Shown here: positions 59,210 through 64,000 of the stretch, piece by piece | Layout of the letters: every line of letters begins with the position of its first letter | How positions within the stretch are numbered: position 1 is the stretch's first letter | The notes under the pieces: generated by a model | The model's input: only the letters and a program-made list of their open reading frames with translations | Database searches by the model: none | What the model was told of the DNA's origin: nothing | Made by a program: the position numbers and the translations under genes | From: DASUGC01 sp035606665 | Lineage (GTDB): Bacteria; Acidobacteriota; Vicinamibacteria; Vicinamibacterales; SCN-69-37 | DNA length: 64,000 nt | Direction of reading: 5' to 3' | NCBI GenBank assembly: GCA_035606665.1 | Contig: DATNEY010000033.1 | Coordinates: forward strand, 62,001 to 126,000

Positions 59210-60304
59210 ATGCATTTACAGCAGTTTGACGGGCCTTCCGTGCGAGAAGCGATGGAAGCCGCGAAGAAAAGCCTGGGGCCTGACGCCCTCCTCCTGTCCA
59301 CCGAGCTGGTTGCAGCGAGGGGCTGGAGGGGCTGGCTCGGGCAGCGCACCGTGCGCGTGACCGGCGCTCTCGAACGCGAGCCGTTGTCGGAAACACGGAC
59401 GAATGCGCCGGGTGGCCGACACCCTGGCGACGCGCCGGGGGTGAAGCCCCGGCCTACGCGCAGAGACCGTGCCCGTGCAGGTGTGGTGGCCCGACTGATG
59501 GCTGCCGGCCTCGATGCCACCCTGGCCGAGGCCACCGCGACGCATCTCTCGGAGGCCGACTGCCGCAACCTCTCCTCAGGGATGCTCCTCGGAGCCCTTT
59601 CCACGGAGCTCTCGGGCCTGGTTGCGAACGACGGCGAGTACTCGAAGTACGAAGTCTTCGTCGGCCCTCCTGGAGTGGGGAAGACGACGACCATCGCCAA
59701 GATTGCGGCGCAGGAACGCGCTGGTCTGGGCCGGGCGCTCGGCCTGATTTCGACGGATGGCTTCCGTGCCGGCGCCATCGAGCACCTGCGGAGCTACGCC
59801 GCCATCATCGGCGCGCCCTTCCGTGCCGCCCGCACCGCTGACGAATTCAAGAAGGTCCTCGCGGGCACGCGAAGCCAGCAGCTGGTCGACACGGCCGGCC
59901 GCGCGCCAACGGACGACGGCTTCCGCGACATGCTCGAGCTCCTCAACACCCACCGCGGCGTTCGCACGCACCTCGTGCTCGCCGCCGACACGAGCGTGCC
60001 GACCGCGCGCCGCATCTTCGACAAGTACGCCGTGGCGAAGCCCACGCGCGTCGTCATCACCAAGCTCGACGAAACCGATTCCGTGCACCGCGTGTTCAGT
60101 GTCGTGCGCGAGCGCGGCCTGCCGGTCTCGTTCATCGCAGCGGGCCAGCGTGTACCGCACGACCTCGAGCGCGCGACGCCCGCGTGGCTCGCGTCGGCGC
60201 TGCTGGGTGAGACCGCCGGCGCCGAAGCCCCGGCCTACATCGGATCGCGAACCGTAGGCCGGCCCTCTAGGGCCGGCGTTGATGGCGGTGTCGCATGCCG
60301 GTAA
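59210..60304 (+). CDS. flhF: SRP-type GTPase FlhF with repeat-encoded segments
   Basis: 364 residues. N-terminal MHLQQFDGPSVREAMEAA; GTPase (NG) domain with Walker A GPPGVGKTTT, the DTAGR-type box VDTAGRAP and KLDETDS. FlhF places the flagellum and recruits early parts. Two palindromic repeats are translated: residues about 75-83 (PGVKPRPT) in the linker before the NG domain and residues about 335-357 at the C-terminus. Both leave the GTPase core intact. Next to flhG, as in many polar flagellates. Confidence 0.93.
   Translation: MHLQQFDGPSVREAMEAAKKSLGPDALLLSTELVAARGWRGWLGQRTVRVTGALEREPLSETRTNAPGGRHPGDAPGVKPRPTRRDRARAGVVARLMAAGLDATLAEATATHLSEADCRNLSSGMLLGALSTELSGLVANDGEYSKYEVFVGPPGVGKTTTIAKIAAQERAGLGRALGLISTDGFRAGAIEHLRSYAAIIGAPFRAARTADEFKKVLAGTRSQQLVDTAGRAPTDDGFRDMLELLNTHRGVRTHLVLAADTSVPTARRIFDKYAVAKPTRVVITKLDETDSVHRVFSVVRERGLPVSFIAAGQRVPHDLERATPAWLASALLGETAGAEAPAYIGSRTVGRPSRAGVDGGVACR
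59433..59458. repeat. REP inside flhF, linker
   Basis: GCCGGGGGTGAAGCCCCGGC followed by CTACG, translated as APGVKPRPT. Same family as 28981, 50149 and 54907. It lies in frame without a stop, in the poorly conserved N-terminal linker. Confidence 0.92.
60214..60279. repeat. REP pair at the 3' end of flhF
   Basis: CGCCGGCGCCGAAGCCCCGGC then CTACATCGGATCGCGAACCGTAGGCC and GGCCCTCTAGGGCC. Two arms of the same family face each other (GGCCTAC and GTAGGCC). It encodes about 22 residues at the FlhF C-terminus, close to the flhG start at 60295. Confidence 0.9.
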
Positions 60305-61146
60305 TGCAGCGGCCGGCGATGAAGATTGCCGTGACCAGCGGCAAGGGCGGCGTTGGCAAGACCAGCCTTACCGTGAACCTGGCCGTGGCGCTCGCGCGCC
60401 TGGGTCATCGCGTCGGTGTCGTGGACGCGGACTTCGCGCTGGGCAACGTGGACGTGATGCTCGGCCTCGCGCCCCAGTCGCATCTTGGCGCCGTCATCTC
60501 CGGCGAGTGCTCGGTCGATGACGTGACCATCGAAGGTCCGCACGGCGTGCGGATCGTTCCAGCCGGAAGCGGCGTGCGCGCGCTGACGCAGCTCGACACG
60601 CATGAGTGGACGCGGCTCGCCGAAGCGTTCGTCGTCGCCTCTCGCGATCTGGACTTCCTGATTGTGGACACCGCGAGCGGCGTCTCCGACAACGTCATCG
60701 ATCTCATCGGGCTCGTTGACTACGCGCTCGTCGTGACCGCGCTCGAGCCGGCCGCCGTGGTCGATGCCTACGCGGTCATCAAGCTGGTGAGCGCCAGCCA
60801 CCGCACGAAGGGCATCGGCGTCGTGGTGAACGCGGCCGAGGACGCGGACGAAGCAGACCTCGTCTTCCGCCAGCTCTCGATGGCCGCCGACAAATTCCTT
60901 GGCCGCGCGTTGCGCTACGACGGTTTCGTGGTGCACGACGTGGAACTTCAGATGGCCGTGCGCGGTCAGGCGCTCGTCGCGGACCGCGACGATGCGGAGG
61001 GCGCGTCACGGTGTTTCCGCCGGCTCGCTCGCCGCCTTGCGGCGTCGCGTCCGGCCTGGACCGCTCCACCCGTTCCCGTTCCGGGCCCCCGCCCGGATGT
61101 CGCGCTGGAAGCCGTACACGGCGAGGACGCCCACCGATGCGCATGA
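60295..61146 (+). CDS. flhG: MinD-like ATPase FlhG
   Basis: 283 residues from ATG 60295, overlapping the end of flhF by 10 bases; ATG 60319 is an alternative. A deviant Walker A SGKGGVGKTS, then VVDADFALGNVDVMLGL. FlhG regulates flagellar number together with FlhF. Its C-terminal 30 residues are Pro-rich. It overlaps the sigma factor gene downstream. Confidence 0.93.
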   Translation: MPVMQRPAMKIAVTSGKGGVGKTSLTVNLAVALARLGHRVGVVDADFALGNVDVMLGLAPQSHLGAVISGECSVDDVTIEGPHGVRIVPAGSGVRALTQLDTHEWTRLAEAFVVASRDLDFLIVDTASGVSDNVIDLIGLVDYALVVTALEPAAVVDAYAVIKLVSASHRTKGIGVVVNAAEDADEADLVFRQLSMAADKFLGRALRYDGFVVHDVELQMAVRGQALVADRDDAEGASRCFRRLARRLAASRPAWTAPPVPVPGPRPDVALEAVHGEDAHRCA

Positions 61147-61889
61147 TTCGTACAGCAACCACGACCAGCCAGGAAAATCGAGACGAGCTGGTCATGAACC
61201 ACGTGAACCTGGTGCGATCGATGGCCAACCGCCTCGCGCGCCGCCTCCCTTCACAGGTCGAAGTTTCGGAGCTTGTGAGCGTCGGCATCCTCGGCCTCAT
61301 CGACGCCGCCGGCCGCTACCGTCCGTCGCTTGGCGTGCCGTTCGACGCGTTCGCGCGACGCCGCATCCATGGCGCGATGCTCGACGCTCTCCGCGAGCTC
61401 GACTGGGCGCCGCGCTCTGTCCGCAAGGCGCAGCGCGAGCTCGACGGCGCGCTGGCGCAACTCCGTCACCTGCTCGGCCGCGAGCCCCGCGAGGAGGAAG
61501 TCGCGCAGACGATGCACTTGTCCACCGACGACTACCGCAAGGTGCTCGACCAGCTTCGTACCGCGGATCTCGCTGTGCTGCGATCCACCGACGCGGGCAA
61601 CGGGGACGACGCACGGCCGGCGTTCGAGATTGCGATTGACGACAGCGAGGGTCCGCACGCGCTGCTCGAGCGCAGCGAGCTGAAGTCGCACCTCGTCGCA
61701 GCGCTGGGCGATCTGCCCGAGCGTGAGCGCCACATTCTGGCGCTCTACTACGAGGAAGAGCTCACGCTGGCCGAAATCGGTGCCGTCATCGGCGTCGGCG
61801 AGTCGCGCGTGTCGCAGCTCCGCACCCAGGCGATCGCCCGGCTGCGCTCGGCCATCCAGGCGCGCGTCGCCGCGACGCGCCCGAACTAA
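61137..61889 (+). CDS. fliA: Flagellar sigma factor sigma-28 (FliA)
   Basis: 250 residues from ATG 61137 (ATG 61143 alternative). Region 2 (LVRSMANRLARRL, GLIDAAGRYRPSLGVPFDAFARRRIHGAMLD), region 3 and region 4 (LPERERHILALYYEEELTLAEIG...ESRVSQL). It directs late flagellar genes such as flagellin and motility proteins, none of which are in this window. Overlaps flhG by ten bases. Confidence 0.95.
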   Translation: MRMIRTATTTSQENRDELVMNHVNLVRSMANRLARRLPSQVEVSELVSVGILGLIDAAGRYRPSLGVPFDAFARRRIHGAMLDALRELDWAPRSVRKAQRELDGALAQLRHLLGREPREEEVAQTMHLSTDDYRKVLDQLRTADLAVLRSTDAGNGDDARPAFEIAIDDSEGPHALLERSELKSHLVAALGDLPERERHILALYYEEELTLAEIGAVIGVGESRVSQLRTQAIARLRSAIQARVAATRPN

Positions 61890-61892
61890 GTC

Positions 61893-62873
61893 ATGAGCAA
61901 GATTCTTTCGCAGGACGAAATCGACGCGCTGCTGTCCACGACCGCGGCGACCGAGCCGGCTGAAAGCAACCGGCCGAAGGCGGAGGTTCGCGAGTCCGTC
62001 ATCCGCTACAACTTCCGCCGGCCCGACCGCGTGTCGAAGGAGCAGATCCACTCGCTCCACTTTCTGCACGACCGTTTCGCGCGCAACATCGCGACGTCGC
62101 TATCGGCGTACCTCCGCGCGATTTCTGACATCCAGATCGTCTCCGTCGAGCAGTTCTCCTACTCGGAGTTCCTGATGTCGCTCACGGACCCGACGGCGTT
62201 CTACGCCATCGCGATTCCGCCGTTCGAGGAGCTCGGCGCGCTCGAAATCAATCCGGGCGTGGCGTTTGCCATGGTGGACCGCATGCTCGGCGGCGCCGGC
62301 CGGCCGGTGGCGCTCAATCGCGCGCTGACCGAAATCGAACAGCACGTCCTCGACAGCGTCGTGAAGCTGCTGCTCGAGAATCTGACCGAGACCTGGCGGC
62401 CGATCATGGAGCTGCAGTTCGCCATCAAGGGCCGCGAGACGCGGCCGCAGATGTTGCAGGTCGCCGCGCCGAACGAAGTCGTCGTCATGATCGTGTTCGA
62501 CGCGAAGATCGGCGAGTCGCGCGGACAGATCAATCTCTGCGTGCCCGCGAGCATCATCGAGTCCACCGGCACGGGTTTCGTGCAGGCCTGGCACCGCCAG
62601 CGCCGCGAGCTGACGCCGACGGAGCAGACCTGGCTCACCGACAACCTCGGCCGCGTGCCCGTGACCATCACGCCGATGGTGCGCACGCACCTCGGCGCGA
62701 GTGAGGTGCTGGCGCTCGAGCCCGGCGACGTCCTGTCGCTCTCGCTTGGCGCGGATCAGCCGATCGATCTCTGGGCCGGCAACGCTTTGAAACTCCGCGG
62801 ACGTCTCGTCGCCGAAGAGGGACGCGTGCGGATGCATGTGGAGCAGCGCCTGGCTATGGCGTGTGGAGCCTAA
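61893..62873 (+). CDS. fliM: Flagellar motor switch protein FliM
   Basis: 326 residues. N-terminal ILSQDEIDALL is the phospho-CheY-binding peptide; the middle CheC-like domain and the C-terminal SpoA domain follow. It matches CheY at 40146. In this cluster fliM comes after fliA, not before fliN-fliO. Confidence 0.95.
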   Translation: MSKILSQDEIDALLSTTAATEPAESNRPKAEVRESVIRYNFRRPDRVSKEQIHSLHFLHDRFARNIATSLSAYLRAISDIQIVSVEQFSYSEFLMSLTDPTAFYAIAIPPFEELGALEINPGVAFAMVDRMLGGAGRPVALNRALTEIEQHVLDSVVKLLLENLTETWRPIMELQFAIKGRETRPQMLQVAAPNEVVVMIVFDAKIGESRGQINLCVPASIIESTGTGFVQAWHRQRRELTPTEQTWLTDNLGRVPVTITPMVRTHLGASEVLALEPGDVLSLSLGADQPIDLWAGNALKLRGRLVAEEGRVRMHVEQRLAMACGA

Positions 62874-62876
62874 GGA

Positions 62877-63662
62877 ATGTCCAAGACTGTGACCCTGAAC
62901 AAGGAAACGATCGCCGCCGCGCTTGTCGAGGAGTTCGCGAACGCGCTCGCGGCGACGCTGGGCGGCACCGCGACGGCTGCCGGGTCCGACGCGGCCGGGT
63001 CTAAAGACCCGGCCTCCAGGAATCTGACCGGCTGGCTCGTCACGCTGCCGGTGTCCGGCGGTGCGGCGGGCACCGTGACGATTACCTGCGACAGCGAAGG
63101 CGCGTCCGCCGCCGCCAAGGCGGCGCTCATGATGACTGAAAATGAGGCGCCGGATGCTGCCACGGTCGCCGATCTCGTGAAGGAGATCGCGGGCCAGGCG
63201 GCGGGATCGCTCGTGCTGCGTTCGCCATTCGAATCACTGACCTTCGGGCCCGCGACGATTGCCGAAGCAAAGGCCGGCGCGTGGACGCCCTCGACCACGT
63301 TGCAGATCGCCGACATCCGCTGCCTGGTTGGCGCGGTCGCGGCAGTCCAAATGGCAGTCCCAATGACCCCGGGAGTCGTTTCCGTCGCAAAAGACAACTC
63401 CAGGAGTCTTGAGACGCTCGACGCCGTCATGGATGTCGATCTGCCGCTGACCGTGCGGTTCGGCCGCACCGTCATGAATCTGAAGGCGTTGTCCGCGCTC
63501 GGGCCGGGGTCGATGGTCGACATGGGCCGATCGCCGGACGAGCCCGTCGAGTTGCTCGTCGGCGAGCGCCTCATCGCACGAGGCGAAGTCGTCATCGTCG
63601 GCGGCAATTACGGCGTGCGCGTCACTGAAATCACCAGACATCGTCAGGGAGTGGAGGCTTAG
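62877..63662 (+). CDS. Second FliN/FliY-like protein with N-terminal CheC-like region
   Basis: 261 residues, three bases after fliM, about twice the length of FliN. The C-terminal 75 residues are a SpoA domain (VMDVDLPLTVRFGRTVMNLK to GNYGVRVTEI). The N-terminal half has a CheX/CheC-like region where the ExxN site reads EIAGQ, with Asn replaced by Gly, so phosphatase activity is doubtful. Two palindromes (62993-63017 and 63365-63408) are translated. FliN/FliY of the C-ring, by analogy. Confidence 0.88.
   Translation: MSKTVTLNKETIAAALVEEFANALAATLGGTATAAGSDAAGSKDPASRNLTGWLVTLPVSGGAAGTVTITCDSEGASAAAKAALMMTENEAPDAATVADLVKEIAGQAAGSLVLRSPFESLTFGPATIAEAKAGAWTPSTTLQIADIRCLVGAVAAVQMAVPMTPGVVSVAKDNSRSLETLDAVMDVDLPLTVRFGRTVMNLKALSALGPGSMVDMGRSPDEPVELLVGERLIARGEVVIVGGNYGVRVTEITRHRQGVEA
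62993..63017. repeat. REP inside the second FliN gene
   Basis: GGCCGGGTCTAAAGACCCGGCC then TCC; same general family as the flhF copies. It encodes AGSKDPA in the variable N-terminal part, in frame. Confidence 0.9.
63365..63408. repeat. GACCCCGGGAGTCGT hairpin inside the second FliN gene
   Basis: Left arm GACCCCGGGAGTCGT pairs imperfectly with GACAACTCCAGGAGTC to the right. The left arm resembles the arm of the hairpin before flgB (43445-43463), so both probably belong to one repeat family. Translated as TPGVVSVAKDNSRSLE, in frame. Confidence 0.75.
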
Positions 63663-63666
63663 TCAC

Positions 63667-64000
63667 GTGACTGTTGCGATTGCTGTTCTGTCGCTCGTGT
63701 TCGTCGTTCAATCGTTCATCGGGTTTCGTCTGCTGACCCGCCTGCGGCAGGTCGACCATGTCCATGAGCGTCTGCGCCGGCTGGCGCAGGCGACGACGCT
63801 TCTTGCGGACACGACCGAAGCAGGCCTCACCGCGCTCGCGAGCGAAGTGAGCCGGGTGGGTCAGCGCCGGGTCGCACCGCGGACCCCGGCGAGGACGACC
63901 GCGAAACGGATCGCCAGCGCCGCCCGATCGGGGCAGTCCATTGGCGCGATTGCCGGCAGCGAGTCGCTCTCGGAAGGCGAAGTCAGGCTTCATCTCGCGC
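63667..64000 (+). CDS. Membrane-anchored protein with possible HTH-like end (cut by window edge)
   Basis: From GTG 63667 the frame is open to the right edge (111 codons seen). One N-terminal membrane helix (MTVAIAVLSLVFVVQSFIGF), a basic coiled-coil-like region (RLRQVDHVHERLRRLAQATT), then a helix-turn-helix-like GQSIGAIAGSESLSEGEVRLHL at the C-terminal end visible. Similar membrane-coil-HTH-like proteins occur in flagellar clusters (DUF2802/DUF6115 type), an identification I hold loosely. Four bases after the FliN-like gene. Confidence 0.62.
   Translation, partial: MTVAIAVLSLVFVVQSFIGFRLLTRLRQVDHVHERLRRLAQATTLLADTTEAGLTALASEVSRVGQRRVAPRTPARTTAKRIASAARSGQSIGAIAGSESLSEGEVRLHLA

Noticed and set aside
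1..64000. tRNA, rRNA, riboswitches, prophage or insertion-sequence genes
   Set aside because: Looked for cloverleaf-like sequence, rRNA words and transposase or integrase motifs; none was convincing. Tools such as tRNAscan or Rfam search would settle small RNAs.

Overview
This 64 kb window is GC-rich bacterial chromosome from a Gram-negative (TonB receptor, lipoproteins, flagellar machinery). The mix of large secreted M14/M28 peptidases with glycine-rich inserts, DUF4097/DUF5666-type lipoproteins, many GTG/TTG starts and very many short palindromic repeats suggests an acidobacterium, perhaps of the Vicinamibacteria type. That placement is inference; there is no rRNA here to confirm it. No tRNA, rRNA, CRISPR array, prophage or transposase gene was seen.

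Layout. 1-13.4 kb: the end of an M28 peptidase, a 20-bp tandem array, a zinc-protease-like gene divergent from a TonB receptor, an ABC exporter, ettA, and a TAXI-type TRAP binding protein. The fused TRAP permease lies about 3 kb further on, separated by three unrelated genes. 13.6-24.3 kb: two paralogous M14 carboxypeptidases, a CPBP membrane protease, an M28 peptidase and a nitrilase-family gene. 24.3-29.8 kb: lipoproteins, an operon of phosphopantetheinyl transferase, metallophosphoesterase and ATP-grasp ligase, and a divergent malonyltransferase that looks like the free-standing trans-AT type. 29.9-38.6 kb: cytochrome c, a CsgG-like protein, a MacB-like ABC pair, a PilZ protein, small secreted proteins, a sulfotransferase and a decayed second sulfotransferase. 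38.6-43.4 kb: signalling genes (HD-GYP regulator, CheX, CheY, a cytosolic histidine kinase, a sigma-54 activator, a single-receiver protein).

43.5-64 kb is one long co-directional flagellar cluster: flgB flgC fliE fliF fliG fliH fliI fliJ flgD flgE fliK, a 65-codon unknown gene, fliL fliN fliO fliP fliQ fliR flhB flhA flhF flhG fliA fliM, a second fliN-like gene, and a partial membrane protein. A good sigma-54 promoter (GG-N10-GC) lies just upstream of flgB. The GAFTGA activator and kinase next door are the obvious candidates to control it, as FleS/FleR-type pairs do elsewhere.

The most unusual feature is the density and behaviour of at least six families of palindromic repeats. Several lie inside coding sequence and are translated: in the TRAP permease, twice in FlhF, and twice in the second FliN. 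Others supply stop codons. One, at 23.4 kb, is flanked by a 14-15 bp near-perfect direct repeat. Its removal would restore an ATGA-overlapped gene pair, which is direct evidence for past mobility. The 20-bp unit of the tandem array at 521-680 also occurs once, inverted, inside the repeat within the TRAP permease.
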